51,769 nucleotides of DNA from Bacillota bacterium (GCA_023458755.1 JAEWYE010000005.1:1-51769); one strand, 5' to 3'; shown: positions 15,892 to 24,890, counted from the stretch's first letter. Made by a program: numbers and translations. Notes: generated by a model not told the origin, from the sequence alone.

Positions 15892-15925
15892 AAAAGGGAA
15901 ATGTTCAACCGCATTTCCCTTTTTA
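15892..15925 (+). terminator. Intrinsic terminator after ftsH
   Basis: AAAGGGAAATG pairs with CATTTCCCTTT (11 bp, 8-nt loop) and runs into further T residues. Confidence 0.9.
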
Positions 15926-16017
15926 CAGTTTATATTGCATTTGGGAATCATACTGATTTTAATAAGGGATTATGCTCTCAGCTTGGAATTCGTATGAAAC
16001 ATATGGGAGGGGTTAAA

Positions 16018-16716
16018 TTGAGAAGAAACATAACCAGAATGCTTTTCGGTATCGTATTCGTTCTTGCGGCGGTTGCCCTGCTCGGCAACTCTTTGCAGTG
16101 GTGGCAGATTACAAGCTTTGACGGCTGGTGGACGGTGTTTTTAATTGTGCCCGGTCTTGCGGCAATCATCAGTTACGGCTTTAGTTTATGGGGTGCGGCG
16201 CTGGTTCTTATTGGCGGATGGTTTTTGGCGAGCGAACAAAACTGGATACCGGACAGGGTGAACGAAAATATCATTTGGATTGTTTTGCTCCTGCTTGTTG
16301 GCCTTCGACTGATTTTCGGTACGATTCGCGGGACAAAAGTACCGACTGCTCCGGTTATTTTAGATGGAATTAAAGGTGCTAACGACAGCACAAGTACTAT
16401 TAATTATACCACCGTGTTCGGAAGTATCGAGGTTTCCAACAATTCACAATCCTTGTGCGGCGGAACGGTGAGTGCGGCGTTCGGTGCGGCTAAAATTGAT
16501 TTGCGCGGTGCTGTTCCTATAGACGGTGCGGTTGTTCAGGCCGACGCCATCTTTGGTGGCGTTGAAATTTTGGTGCCGCAAAACTGCCGTATCGCGGTGC
16601 ACGGATTCCCGTTCTTCGGCGGCGGAGAGTGCAAAGCAGTTCGTTCGAACGATCCTTCTCTGCCATTGCTTACCATCAAATATACCTCCGTATTCGGCGG
16701 AGTTGAAGTAAAATAA
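16018..16716 (+). CDS. LiaF-like / DUF5668-type membrane protein
   Basis: A 232-residue protein. The N-terminal half has about four transmembrane helices (FGIVFVLAAVALL, WWTVFLIVPGLAAI, GAALVLIGGWFLA, IIWIVLLLLVGLRLIF). The C-terminal half is a soluble beta-rich domain with repeated YTTVFGSIEV / ADAIFGGVEI / YTSVFGGVEV strands, typical of LiaF-type cell-wall stress proteins. LiaF proteins modulate envelope-stress two-component systems, but no LiaRS-like pair is nearby, so that role is unproven here. The frame is open from 15883, across the ftsH terminator. TTG at 16018 with GGGAGGGG 5 bases upstream is the likely start. Confidence 0.8.
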   Translation: MRRNITRMLFGIVFVLAAVALLGNSLQWWQITSFDGWWTVFLIVPGLAAIISYGFSLWGAALVLIGGWFLASEQNWIPDRVNENIIWIVLLLLVGLRLIFGTIRGTKVPTAPVILDGIKGANDSTSTINYTTVFGSIEVSNNSQSLCGGTVSAAFGAAKIDLRGAVPIDGAVVQADAIFGGVEILVPQNCRIAVHGFPFFGGGECKAVRSNDPSLPLLTIKYTSVFGGVEVK

Positions 16717-16739
16717 CAGAGAAAAAGCATATTTACACA

Positions 16740-16761
16740 GGGCAGACAGCAGTGTCTGCCC
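16740..16761 (+). terminator. Stem-loop after the LiaF-like gene
   Basis: GGGCAGACA pairs with TGTCTGCCC (9 bp, loop GCAG) but has no T tract, so it may be only a weak terminator or an mRNA 3' end structure. The remaining bases to 16950 hold no supported gene; a short TGTCAC/GTGACA inverted repeat lies at 16808-16834. Confidence 0.5.
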
Positions 16762-16950
16762 TTCGCCATGGCTATTCTTTCATACACAAAAACACATTCC
16801 GAGTAGCTGTCACCACGATGAAGCCGCAGTGACAAAGAGATATTGGACAAGCTAACTCTTAAACAAATCACACGACAGGAAAGTGAATGTGGTGAATTTT
16901 CTGTTTTGTGCATATTTCGTATATTTCTATCAGAAAGGCTGAATTACCAT

Positions 16951-18933
16951 ATGACAAAAAAGACACCGGTATATGGAAATGAAAGTATTTCTTCACTAAA
17001 AGGCGCCGACCGTGTGCGCCGCCGTCCAGCCGTTATTTTCGGTTCGGATGGCATTGAAGGCTGCGAACATTCCATATTTGAAATATTATCGAACTCCATC
17101 GATGAAGCACGTGAAGGTTACGGCAATCACATTGAAATTATGCGCTATTCCGACAATTCGGTAGAGGTAGAAGACCACGGACGCGGAATTCCGGTTGATT
17201 TTAATAACAACGAAAAACGCTACAACTGGGAACTTGTTTTCTGCGAGCTGTACGCAGGCGGCAAATATAACAATGACGCAAACGAAAGCTATGAGTATTC
17301 ACTCGGGTTAAACGGCCTTGGACTTTGCTCCACGCAGTATGCCGCCGAATATATGGACGTTGACATTCGCCGCGACGGTATGCGCTATACGCTCCATTTT
17401 GAACACGGAGAAAACATAGGCGGTTTAAAAAAAGAACCCTATAACAAAAAAGATACCGGCACAAAAATCCGTTGGAAACCGGATTTGCAGGTATTTACGG
17501 ATATCAGCGTGCCTGCGGAATATTATCTGGATATCATCAAGCGGCAGGCGATTGTCAATGACGGCGTAACCTTTTTGTTTCGCAATCAGGTGGAAGGCGC
17601 TTTTGAAACAACGGAGTTCAACTACAAAGAGGGTATTGTCGACCATGTCAAAGAAATTGCGGGCGAGGATTCTTTAACGCCTGTGCAGTTTTGGCAGGCG
17701 GAGCGCAAAGTGCGCGACAGGGAAGACAAGCCGGAATACAAAGCGAAAATCAATGTTGCCGTCGCGTTTTCCAACCGCAACAAATTGATTGAGTATTATC
17801 ATAATTCCAGTTGGCTGGAACACGGCGGAGCGCCGGATAAAGCGGTTCGCAACGCGTTTGTCTATCAGATTGACGCGTATATCAAGCAAACGGGCAAGTA
17901 CACCAAAAACGAAAGTAAAATAACGTTTGCGGACGTAGAGGATTGTCTGATTCTTGTTATTTCTTCTTTTTCCAATCGTACCTCTTACGAAAATCAAACC
18001 AAAAAGGCGATTACCAATAAAGGTATCCAAGAGGCCATGACCGAAATTCTCCGCCATCAACTGGAAGTCTATTTTATTGAAAATCCGATGGATGCCGATA
18101 AAATTGCCGCTCAGGTGCTCATTAACAAACGCAGCCGTGAAGACGCGGAAAAAACAAGGCTCAACCTGAAAAAGAAGCTTACCAGCAACATGGATTTAAC
18201 GAACCGTGTGGCAAAGTTTGTGGACTGCCGCTCCCGCGACGTAAACGAGCGTGAAATCTTCATCGTGGAAGGAGATTCCGCTTTGGGCGCCTGCAAACAG
18301 GCGCGAAATCCGGATTTTCAGGCAATCATGCCAATTCGCGGCAAAATTCTGAACTGCTTGAAAGCGGATTACGATAAGATATTCAAAAGCGATATCATTA
18401 CCGATTTAATCAAGGTGCTTGGCTGTGGGGTAGAGGTAAAATCAAAGGCGAACAAAGACCTTTCCTCTTTTGACTTATCCCTTCTGCGCTGGAATAAAAT
18501 CATTCTTTGTACCGATGCCGATGTGGACGGATTCCAAATCCGCACGCTGCTGCTCACTATGCTGTATCGGCTTACCCCCACACTCATTGAAGAGGGGAAA
18601 GTGTTCATCGCGGAATCTCCGCTGTTTGAAATCGTATCAAAGGATGACACCTATTTTGCCTATACCGAGCGGGAAAAAGATGATATCCTGAAAAAATTAG
18701 AAGGCAAAAAATTTACAATCCAGCGTTCAAAAGGATTAGGTGAAAACGAACCGGATATGATGAATCTTACCACCATGAATCCTGCTACACGCCGCTTAAT
18801 CAAAATCATGCCTTCGGATGCTTTGAAAACAGCGGAAACCTTTGACCTGCTTTTGGGCGATAATCTGTCGGGCCGAAAAGACCATATTGCGGAAAACGGA
18901 TACTTGTATTTGGATTCGGCAGACGTAAGCTGA
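16951..18933 (+). CDS. Type IIA DNA topoisomerase subunit B (ParE/GyrB-like)
   Basis: A 660-residue ATPase subunit of a type II topoisomerase. The GHKL ATPase has EILSNSIDEAREG, EDHGRGIP and GLNGLGLC, the last replacing the usual G-x-HGVG. The transducer has the QTK loop (NQTKKAI). The TOPRIM domain carries IVEGDSALGACKQ near residue 435 and CTDADVDGFQIRTLL near residue 520, where most family members have DADVDGxHI. KGLGEN follows. Size and lack of insertions suit Gram-positive ParE. The start ATG at 16951 gives the family N terminus; the frame runs open upstream to 16843. It is paired with the subunit A gene 71 bp downstream. Confidence 0.85.
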   Translation: MTKKTPVYGNESISSLKGADRVRRRPAVIFGSDGIEGCEHSIFEILSNSIDEAREGYGNHIEIMRYSDNSVEVEDHGRGIPVDFNNNEKRYNWELVFCELYAGGKYNNDANESYEYSLGLNGLGLCSTQYAAEYMDVDIRRDGMRYTLHFEHGENIGGLKKEPYNKKDTGTKIRWKPDLQVFTDISVPAEYYLDIIKRQAIVNDGVTFLFRNQVEGAFETTEFNYKEGIVDHVKEIAGEDSLTPVQFWQAERKVRDREDKPEYKAKINVAVAFSNRNKLIEYYHNSSWLEHGGAPDKAVRNAFVYQIDAYIKQTGKYTKNESKITFADVEDCLILVISSFSNRTSYENQTKKAITNKGIQEAMTEILRHQLEVYFIENPMDADKIAAQVLINKRSREDAEKTRLNLKKKLTSNMDLTNRVAKFVDCRSRDVNEREIFIVEGDSALGACKQARNPDFQAIMPIRGKILNCLKADYDKIFKSDIITDLIKVLGCGVEVKSKANKDLSSFDLSLLRWNKIILCTDADVDGFQIRTLLLTMLYRLTPTLIEEGKVFIAESPLFEIVSKDDTYFAYTEREKDDILKKLEGKKFTIQRSKGLGENEPDMMNLTTMNPATRRLIKIMPSDALKTAETFDLLLGDNLSGRKDHIAENGYLYLDSADVS

Positions 18934-18964
18934 TTCGCAGCCGAACCCAACAAAATATAGATTT

Positions 18965-18985
18965 AGGCGGGCACTTGGTCCGCCT
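18965..18985 (+). other. Small hairpin between topoisomerase genes
   Basis: AGGCGG pairs with CCGCCT (6 bp, 9-nt loop), followed by only TTA. It may act as a weak attenuator or mRNA processing site between the two subunit genes. Confidence 0.4.
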
Positions 18986-19004
18986 TTACAGGAGCTGAAA
19001 ATAT

Positions 19005-21242
19005 ATGCCTTCCAAGAGGAGAAATAGCGAACAGAAAACTTCGGTGCCAAAAGCACACGGCATCATTGAGGGTGCGGGCGAGGTTGTCGAACAGCAAATC
19101 ACCGATACCCTCGAAACAAACTATATGCCCTACGCCATGAGCGTCATTATGTCCCGCGCCATACCGGAGATTGACGGGTTTAAACCGTCGCACCGTAAAC
19201 TGCTGTTTACCATGTACAAAATGGGACTGCTCGGGCCCGGGCGAACCAAATCCGCTAATATTGTCGGGCAGACCATGAAGCTGAACCCGCACGGTGATTC
19301 TGCCATTTACGATACGATGGTGCGCCTGAGCCGTGGCTATGAAGCCCTTTTACATCCGTATGTGGATTCCAAGGGTAACTTCGGTAAATATTATTCCCGA
19401 GATATGGCGTGGGCGGCATCCCGTTATACGGAAGCGCGCCTTGACAATATCTGCCAGGAATTGTTCCGCGATATCGATAAAGATACCGTGGATTTTGTGG
19501 ACAACTACGACAATACCATGAAAGAACCGACTCTGCTGCCTGCCAGTTACCCTTCCGTACTGGTCAACGCGAACACCGGTATTGCGGTCGGCATGGCAAG
19601 TTCTATCTGTCCGTTCAATTTGGCGGAAGTTTGCCAGACGGCGATCGCGCTGATGCGCGACCCGGAGCATGATGTTCCTTCCACAATGCTTGCGCCGGAC
19701 TTTCCGGGCGGTGGACAAATTATTTATGATGCCGCAAGCATGAAGGAAATTTACGAAACGGGACGCGGCGGTATTAAGGTTCGTTCCCGCTATACCTACG
19801 ATTCATCGGCAAACTGCATTGACATTACGCAGATTCCGCCGTCCACTACCGTCGAAGTCATCGTAGAAAAAGTAGTCGATTTGGTCAAACAGGGCAAACT
19901 CAAAGAAATTTCGGATATTCGTGATGAAACCGGCTTGGACGGCTTAAAAATCACGATTGATTTAAAGCGCAGCACCGATCCCGAAAAGCTCATGCAGCGT
20001 CTGTTTAAAATGACTCCGTTAGAAGACAGCTTTTCCTGCAATTTCAATGTGCTGATTGCCGGTATGCCGCGAGTCTTAGGCGTAAAAGAGTTGCTGAATG
20101 AGTGGACAGCTTTCCGCGTGGAGTGCATTCGCCGCCGCACCTATTTTGATTTATCCAAAAAGCAGGAGAAAATGCATCTGCTCAAAGGCTTGCAGGCAAT
20201 CCTTTTGGATATTGACAAAGCGGTTGCGATTGTGCGCGGAACCGATGAGGAAACCGAAGTGGTGCCGAACCTGATGATCGGGTTCGGAATTGACGAAGTG
20301 CAGGCAGAGTATGTAGCGGAAATCAAGCTGCGCCACCTGAACCGCGAATATATTTTAAAGCGTACCGAAGAAATTGAAGAACTGGAAAAAAGTATTGCTG
20401 AACTGCAGGGCATTCTGCAAAGCAAAGCAAAAATCAACGGAATTATTATATCCGAATTGCAGGAAGTCGCGAAAAAGTACGCACAGCCGCGCCGCAGCAT
20501 GATTGTTTACGCGGATGAAATTGAGGAGTATGTGCCGGAAGAAGACGTGCCGGATTATGCGGTCAACCTGTTCTTTACCAAAGAGGGTTATTTTAAAAAG
20601 ATTACTCCGCTTTCTCTGCGCATGAGCGGGGAGCAAAAGCTGAAAGAGGGTGACGAAATCACCCAGCAGATGGAGGATTCCAACGCCTGTGACCTTTTGT
20701 TCTTTACCGATAAATGTCAGGTATACAAAGCGAAGGCATCCGACTTTTCGGATACCAAGGCAAGCGTGCTGGGTGATTATATTCCCGCTAAGCTTGGCAT
20801 GGATGAAGGCGAAAACGCCATCTATATGGCGGTAACAAGAGAATATGACGGTTATATGCTGTTCTGTTTTGAAAACGGGAAAATCGCCAAGGTAGATATG
20901 GAAACCTATTCTACTAAGACAAACCGCAAGAAACTGATCAGCGCGTACAGTGACAAATCTCCTATTCAAACCATCCTTTATGTAAAAGAGGACTGTGAAT
21001 TGCTGCTTACTTCTTCGGCAGGCAGAATGCTTCTTATTCATACGGGTGCGATTGCGCCGAAAACTACCCGCAGCACACAGGGCGTGGCGGCTATGACGCT
21101 TAAGCGTGGGCAGCGCGTGCTGAAGGTTCAGGAATATACCGAAGGGATGCTGCAAAATCCAAACCGCTACCGAAAAAACATTCCGGCCACGGGCGCCATG
21201 CCAAGTGCGGAAGAAACAGCGGGCGAACAGCTTACTTTATAA
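19005..21242 (+). CDS. Type IIA DNA topoisomerase subunit A (ParC/GyrA-like)
   Basis: A 745-residue breakage-reunion subunit. The winged-helix core reads YAMSVIMSRAIPEIDGFKPSHRKLLFTMY, and the catalytic tyrosine sits in AASRYTEARL near residue 140. The QRDR region is GQTMKLNPHGDSAIYDT, somewhat divergent from the usual GxVMGKYHPHGD. A coiled-coil lies around residues 380-490. The C-terminal domain is beta-pinwheel-like but has no GyrA box (QRRGGKG), pointing to a topo IV-type enzyme. ATG at 19005 has AGGAG upstream. It is probably co-transcribed with subunit B. Standard gyrA/gyrB genes are presumably elsewhere. Confidence 0.85.
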   Translation: MPSKRRNSEQKTSVPKAHGIIEGAGEVVEQQITDTLETNYMPYAMSVIMSRAIPEIDGFKPSHRKLLFTMYKMGLLGPGRTKSANIVGQTMKLNPHGDSAIYDTMVRLSRGYEALLHPYVDSKGNFGKYYSRDMAWAASRYTEARLDNICQELFRDIDKDTVDFVDNYDNTMKEPTLLPASYPSVLVNANTGIAVGMASSICPFNLAEVCQTAIALMRDPEHDVPSTMLAPDFPGGGQIIYDAASMKEIYETGRGGIKVRSRYTYDSSANCIDITQIPPSTTVEVIVEKVVDLVKQGKLKEISDIRDETGLDGLKITIDLKRSTDPEKLMQRLFKMTPLEDSFSCNFNVLIAGMPRVLGVKELLNEWTAFRVECIRRRTYFDLSKKQEKMHLLKGLQAILLDIDKAVAIVRGTDEETEVVPNLMIGFGIDEVQAEYVAEIKLRHLNREYILKRTEEIEELEKSIAELQGILQSKAKINGIIISELQEVAKKYAQPRRSMIVYADEIEEYVPEEDVPDYAVNLFFTKEGYFKKITPLSLRMSGEQKLKEGDEITQQMEDSNACDLLFFTDKCQVYKAKASDFSDTKASVLGDYIPAKLGMDEGENAIYMAVTREYDGYMLFCFENGKIAKVDMETYSTKTNRKKLISAYSDKSPIQTILYVKEDCELLLTSSAGRMLLIHTGAIAPKTTRSTQGVAAMTLKRGQRVLKVQEYTEGMLQNPNRYRKNIPATGAMPSAEETAGEQLTL

Positions 21243-21249
21243 AAACAGA

Positions 21250-21297
21250 TTGAAAATAAAAATCCGCCGCCAGAAAGCCAATAGCAGTCTGACGGCG
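21250..21297 (-). terminator. Intrinsic terminator on the minus strand
   Basis: Read on the minus strand, CCGCCGTCAGA and TCTGGCGGCGG form a stem of 10 pairs with one mismatch, followed by ATTTTTATTTT. On the plus strand the same hairpin lacks a T tract, so it is oriented for a minus-strand transcript although no minus-strand protein gene lies upstream. It may still help end the topoisomerase mRNA. Confidence 0.75.
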
Positions 21298-21474
21298 GCC
21301 GGTTATCGGAATCGCAAACGCAGGTTCACTCCGACATCCGTTAGTTAATGTTCCCCCACAGGTTTGTATTATGCATGTGCTTTTGTGAAGCAGTTATCCC
21401 GACTTTGCTTTGAACAAAAAATAGTTAAAAAAAAATAGCAATAAGGTTTCCCTAAAAAGAGGATGCGCCGCGCG
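21250..21474 (-). ncRNA. Candidate structured small RNA, class unknown
   Basis: Between the topoisomerase and secG genes, the minus strand has a possible promoter (-10 TAATAT at 21486-21481) and a strong terminator at 21297-21250, bounding an RNA of about 225 nt with no convincing open frame. Internal hairpins include TGCTT/AAGCA around CACAA (near 21380-21395) and a TCGGA/TCCGA stem near 21303-21335. Size and terminator are compatible with a housekeeping RNA such as 6S RNA, but I cannot assign it by eye. RNase P, SRP RNA and tmRNA signatures were not found. Confidence 0.4.
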
Positions 21475-21480
21475 TTGACT

Positions 21481-21510
21481 AATATTAAAAACTTCTCTGT
21501 CTTTTGTGCA
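21481..21510 (-). promoter_or_regulatory. Possible minus-strand promoter for the RNA candidate
   Basis: On the minus strand, TTGCAC (21510-21505) and TAATAT (21486-21481) are 18 bp apart. Both are only partial matches to consensus. Confidence 0.35.
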
Positions 21511-21535
21511 AATATTAAATTTATTTTGAGAAATT

Positions 21536-21564
21536 GTTGCCAAACAGCTTGACTTGTGTTATGA
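21536..21564 (+). promoter_or_regulatory. Promoter of secG
   Basis: TTGCCA at 21536-21541 and TATGAT at 21559-21564 have a 17-bp spacer and an extended TGT upstream of the -10. The predicted leader is about 35 nt. Confidence 0.7.
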
Positions 21565-21604
21565 TGATTTCATCTGTTATGCAACGTAATTTCGGAGGTG
21601 CGCT

Positions 21605-21856
21605 ATGTCAGCAGTACAAGTTGTTTTCGGAGTCATTCTATTAGTTTTTTCTATCGCTATCACCGTGATTGTTCTTCTTCAGGAAGGGCATGAAAAGAAT
21701 GTTGGTGCGGTTACCGGCGGTGCCGATACTTTCCTCTCAAAAAATCAGGCTCGTTCCGTTGATGCTTTTCTTGCGAGATGGACAAAGGTTATCGCAATCG
21801 GCTTTTTTGTTCTTGTTATTGTAATTAACGCGATTATGTATTTTGGCGGTAAATAA
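21605..21856 (+). CDS. secG: Preprotein translocase subunit SecG
   Basis: An 83-residue SecG, the small accessory subunit of the SecYEG channel. It has two transmembrane helices (VVFGVILLVFSIAITVIVLLQ and VIAIGFFVLVIVINAIMYF) joined by a cytoplasmic Gly-rich loop with GAVTGGADTFLSKN, the family hallmark. ATG follows GGAGGTGCGCT. It has its own promoter and terminator; the secG-rnr order is conserved in Firmicutes. Confidence 0.95.
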   Translation: MSAVQVVFGVILLVFSIAITVIVLLQEGHEKNVGAVTGGADTFLSKNQARSVDAFLARWTKVIAIGFFVLVIVINAIMYFGGK

Positions 21857-21870
21857 TAACGAATAGCTGA

Positions 21871-21897
21871 TGCCCCGCTTTTTAGCGGGGCTTTTTG
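21871..21897 (+). terminator. Intrinsic terminator after secG
   Basis: GCCCCGC pairs with GCGGGGC around a short T-rich loop and is followed by five T. Confidence 0.95.
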
Positions 21898-22068
21898 TTT
21901 GTTTCCTTGCCGGTCAGACAAAACAGCCGCAGAGACGAAATGAATGATACAGAAAAATGCATTTGCATAGTCGCTTGTATGCATTTCTTCCGCAATAATG
22001 AATCAAAATAAGGATAAATGAATCAGCAGAACGGGAATTCCCGTTATCTGCGAAAGGATAACCAGAAA

Positions 22069-24201
22069 ATGAAGGATAAATTAAAAGAAAAAATAGTAAA
22101 GGTTTTGCAGCAGGAGGAGCATTCTATTACCTCCCGTGGGCTGATGCACAAAGTTGGCACGCGCGATAAGAAAAATTTTTATGAAGCGCTGAACGAACTG
22201 AAAAATAGCGGTGAAGTGGTCGTCAATCAAAAACATATGGTAAAGAACGCGGCATCGGCAGGAAGGGTAAAAGCCAGCGTGGTTTCCCTTTCCAAGGGCT
22301 TTGCGTTCGCGCGTCCGATTGAAGGCGGGGATGATATCTTTATACACTCCTCCGACCTGAAAAGCGCGATGGTCGGTGATACCGTACTGCTGGAGCATGT
22401 AAAAGCGTCCGCGCGCGGCATGAACGGCAGTGTGGATTTGGTAATTGAAAAGAAACGCCGTTCCACTACCGGAACTATGGTGCGCGGCAGGGGCGTGTGC
22501 GAGGTTATCCCGGATATCGCCATTCGCTATAACATTCCTGTTGAAAAAGGCTGTACGCTGGGAGCAAGAGACGGGGACAAGGTTCAGGTGGAGCTGTACC
22601 GCCATAAGCATGAAGATAAACTGTATGCCCGTGTCACGCAGATTTTCGGCAAGGCGAGCAGCGCGCGTATCTGCGCGGATGCGATTATCGCGCAAAACGG
22701 TATTCCTACCGAATTTCCGCCGGAAGTTATCGAAGAAGCAACCCGTATTTCCGCACAAAAGATTACCGAGGCGGATTTAAAAGGACGTTTAGATCTTCGA
22801 ACACTCGGCATTTTCACGATTGACGGGGAAGACGCGAAGGATTTGGACGATGCCATTTCGGTCAGCCGGACGAAAAACGGTTACAAGCTTGGTGTCCATA
22901 TTGCCGATGTATCGCATTATGTGACAGAGGGCAGCGCAATCGACGACGAAGCCCAACTTCGCGGAACATCGGTCTATTTTGCGGATCGTGTTATCCCCAT
23001 GCTGCCGAAAGAGCTGAGCAACGGCGTTTGTTCGCTCAATGCAGGCGAGGATAAGCTGACTTTTTCCGCCATTATCGAACTGGATAAGAGCGGTGAGATT
23101 TTATCTTACCAGTTTAAAAAGAGCGTGATTCATTCTAAGGTGCGCGGTGTGTATTCCGAAGTCAATCAGATATTGGCAAAAACCGCGAGCGCGGAACTGA
23201 AAAAGAAGTACGCGCCGGTTATCCGTTCTTTGAATGCCGCGAAGGAGCTTGCAGATATTATTAAGGAGCGTTCCAAACGGCATGGCACAATGGAATTGGA
23301 AAGCAGTGAATCAAGGTTTACTCTGAATGAAAACGGAATTTGCGTAGATGTTCGGCCGCGCGTGAGCGGCGAAGCGGAGGAACTGATTGAGCAGTTAATG
23401 GTAACCGCCAATCAGGCGGCGGCAAAGCTGGCGAAAGCGGCAAATATTCCGTTTGTTTACCGTGTGCATGAAAATCCCGACCCGAATCGGGTGGATACAC
23501 TGGTACATTTGGTCGAAGCACTGGGGCTCAATTCCCGTACCATTAAAAAAGCCAATCCGCAAACGGCGGACTTTGCCGCCATTTTGGAGCAGGCAACCGG
23601 AACGCCAGCGCAGAAGGTAATTTCGCACCAGATTCTGCGTACGATGGAAAAGGCCAAATACTCTCCCGAACCAATCGGACATTTCGGTTTGGCACTTGCA
23701 GATTACTGCCACTTTACATCCCCAATCCGCCGTTATCCCGATACCGCCATTCACCGCATATTATCCGCCTACGCAAGCGGAAAAGACAAAGAGTATCTCC
23801 GCAGACATTATGCGGATTTTGCCAAGCTTGCCGCCGCGGAATCCTCCCGTTTTGAGGTTCGCGCCATGATGGCGGAACGAAGCGCGGAAGACTGCTACAT
23901 GGCGGAGTTTATGTCCCAGCACATCGGCGAATGCTTTGACGGAGTTATCAGCGGAGTAACCCAGCGCGGCGTGTTTGTTGAACTGGCAAGCAGTGCCGAA
24001 GGTTTTGTTCCGGTAGATAGCTTTGAAGGTGCACGTTACCGTTTTGACGGCATGATTACACAGGTGGATGAATTATCCGGCAGCAAACTGACTATTGGAA
24101 TGCCGCTGCATATTCAGGTAGTGGCGGCTGACGTTGCGACAGGCCGCATTGATTTTATTCCGGCAAATTCAATACCGGAGGAGAATGCGGAAGAAAAATA
24201 A
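22069..24201 (+). CDS. rnr: Ribonuclease R
   Basis: A 710-residue RNase II-family 3'-5' exoribonuclease that degrades structured RNA. It has an N-terminal winged helix (about 1-65), cold-shock domains (FAFARPIEGGDDIFIHSSDL), the RNB catalytic domain starting TIDGEDAKDLDDAISV with the conserved Asp cluster, LADYCHFTSPIRRYPD, and a C-terminal S1 domain (GVISGVTQRGVFVEL). An in-frame ATG at 22018 has AAGGA only 3 bases away; ATG at 22069 has AAAGGA about 10 bases upstream and a family-like N terminus, so I prefer it. smpB, the usual downstream partner, is absent; yaaL-bofA follow. Confidence 0.94.
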   Translation: MKDKLKEKIVKVLQQEEHSITSRGLMHKVGTRDKKNFYEALNELKNSGEVVVNQKHMVKNAASAGRVKASVVSLSKGFAFARPIEGGDDIFIHSSDLKSAMVGDTVLLEHVKASARGMNGSVDLVIEKKRRSTTGTMVRGRGVCEVIPDIAIRYNIPVEKGCTLGARDGDKVQVELYRHKHEDKLYARVTQIFGKASSARICADAIIAQNGIPTEFPPEVIEEATRISAQKITEADLKGRLDLRTLGIFTIDGEDAKDLDDAISVSRTKNGYKLGVHIADVSHYVTEGSAIDDEAQLRGTSVYFADRVIPMLPKELSNGVCSLNAGEDKLTFSAIIELDKSGEILSYQFKKSVIHSKVRGVYSEVNQILAKTASAELKKKYAPVIRSLNAAKELADIIKERSKRHGTMELESSESRFTLNENGICVDVRPRVSGEAEELIEQLMVTANQAAAKLAKAANIPFVYRVHENPDPNRVDTLVHLVEALGLNSRTIKKANPQTADFAAILEQATGTPAQKVISHQILRTMEKAKYSPEPIGHFGLALADYCHFTSPIRRYPDTAIHRILSAYASGKDKEYLRRHYADFAKLAAAESSRFEVRAMMAERSAEDCYMAEFMSQHIGECFDGVISGVTQRGVFVELASSAEGFVPVDSFEGARYRFDGMITQVDELSGSKLTIGMPLHIQVVAADVATGRIDFIPANSIPEENAEEK

Positions 24202-24279
24202 ATTTCCGGTATTTGTATATTTATGGAATATATGCCCAACATATTAACATAAAATTAACCGAAAGGCGGAGCTGTTAAT

Positions 24280-24540
24280 ATGGAGAGTGTGCTCAAATAT
24301 ATTCAGCGCGTTGAACCGAAAGAAGTTTCCGTAAAGCAGGAGAATGAAAGTATACTGGCTGAGTTAAAAGAAGTCGGACGCATGCTTACCTGCAACGACG
24401 CGTGGTTTGAACTGGAATGTGATGAGAATCTCATTGACGCCTGCATTTATCAGCGAGAAGCTTTACAGGCACGTTATCGCTATCTGCTCAGCATTGCAAA
24501 ACGGCAGGGCGTTTCGGCGGCTCCCTTTCAAAAATGCTAG
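24280..24540 (+). CDS. yaaL: DUF2508 (YaaL-like) protein
   Basis: An 86-residue, mostly helical, acidic protein of the YaaL/DUF2508 type, with central ELKEVGRMLTCNDAWFELECDENLIDACIYQREALQARYRYLL. The function of this family is unknown. The ATG has GGCGGAG about 9 bases upstream. It immediately precedes bofA, the same neighbour as in Bacillus subtilis yaaL-bofA, which supports the assignment. Confidence 0.82.
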   Translation: MESVLKYIQRVEPKEVSVKQENESILAELKEVGRMLTCNDAWFELECDENLIDACIYQREALQARYRYLLSIAKRQGVSAAPFQKC

Positions 24541-24575
24541 TCTGAATTGATTCAGGCTTTTGGAGGGGTTCTGCC

Positions 24576-24839
24576 TTGCCAACTCTTGTCACGATTTTAA
24601 CGGCTGTGGGTGTATTTGCGCTTCTAGTGATTATTCAAGTAATTGTGAAATCAAAAAAGCCCGTGCAGCACGCAATCGGAGGCGTATGCATCGGGTTGTG
24701 CTCGTTAATCGCGGTAAACATTGCCGGATTTTTCACCGGAGTGACGCTGCCGCTCAGCGTACTGACCATCGGCGTTTCGGCGGCTGCCGGTATTCCCGGC
24801 GTGACCATGCTGCTTCTGCTGAATATCCTGACAAAGTAG
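24576..24839 (+). CDS. bofA: Pro-sigma-K processing inhibitor BofA-like protein
   Basis: An 87-residue membrane protein with three hydrophobic segments (LVTILTAVGVFALLVIIQVIV, AIGGVCIGLCSLIAVNIAGF, and a C-terminal stretch with GIPGVTMLLLLNIL). The GIPGVxxLxxL C terminus is the BofA signature. In Bacillus, BofA holds the SpoIVFB protease inactive in the forespore outer membrane until the sigma-K checkpoint. The start is TTG with GGAGGGG 7 bases upstream. It points to a spore-former, although some clostridia keep bofA without a pro-sigma-K pathway. Confidence 0.88.
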   Translation: MPTLVTILTAVGVFALLVIIQVIVKSKKPVQHAIGGVCIGLCSLIAVNIAGFFTGVTLPLSVLTIGVSAAAGIPGVTMLLLLNILTK

Positions 24840-24852
24840 AAGCATACTTTTC

Positions 24853-24878
24853 TTACGATTGAAATGCTTGAATCGTAA
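24853..24878 (+). other. Inverted repeat after bofA
   Basis: TTACGATT and AATCGTAA form a perfect 8-bp stem with a 10-nt loop and no T tract. It may assist 3' end formation ahead of the stronger terminator that follows. Confidence 0.5.
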
Positions 24879-24890
24879 CCGTATCAAACA

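Noticed and set aside
20355..21155. 266-codon minus-strand frame inside topoisomerase subunit A
   Set aside because: Antisense shadow of a strongly conserved gene; His/Phe/Arg-rich composition typical of shadow frames and no ribosome site.
24560..24862. 100-codon plus-strand frame overlapping bofA
   Set aside because: Different frame from BofA, which has clear family motifs and a better-placed ribosome site.
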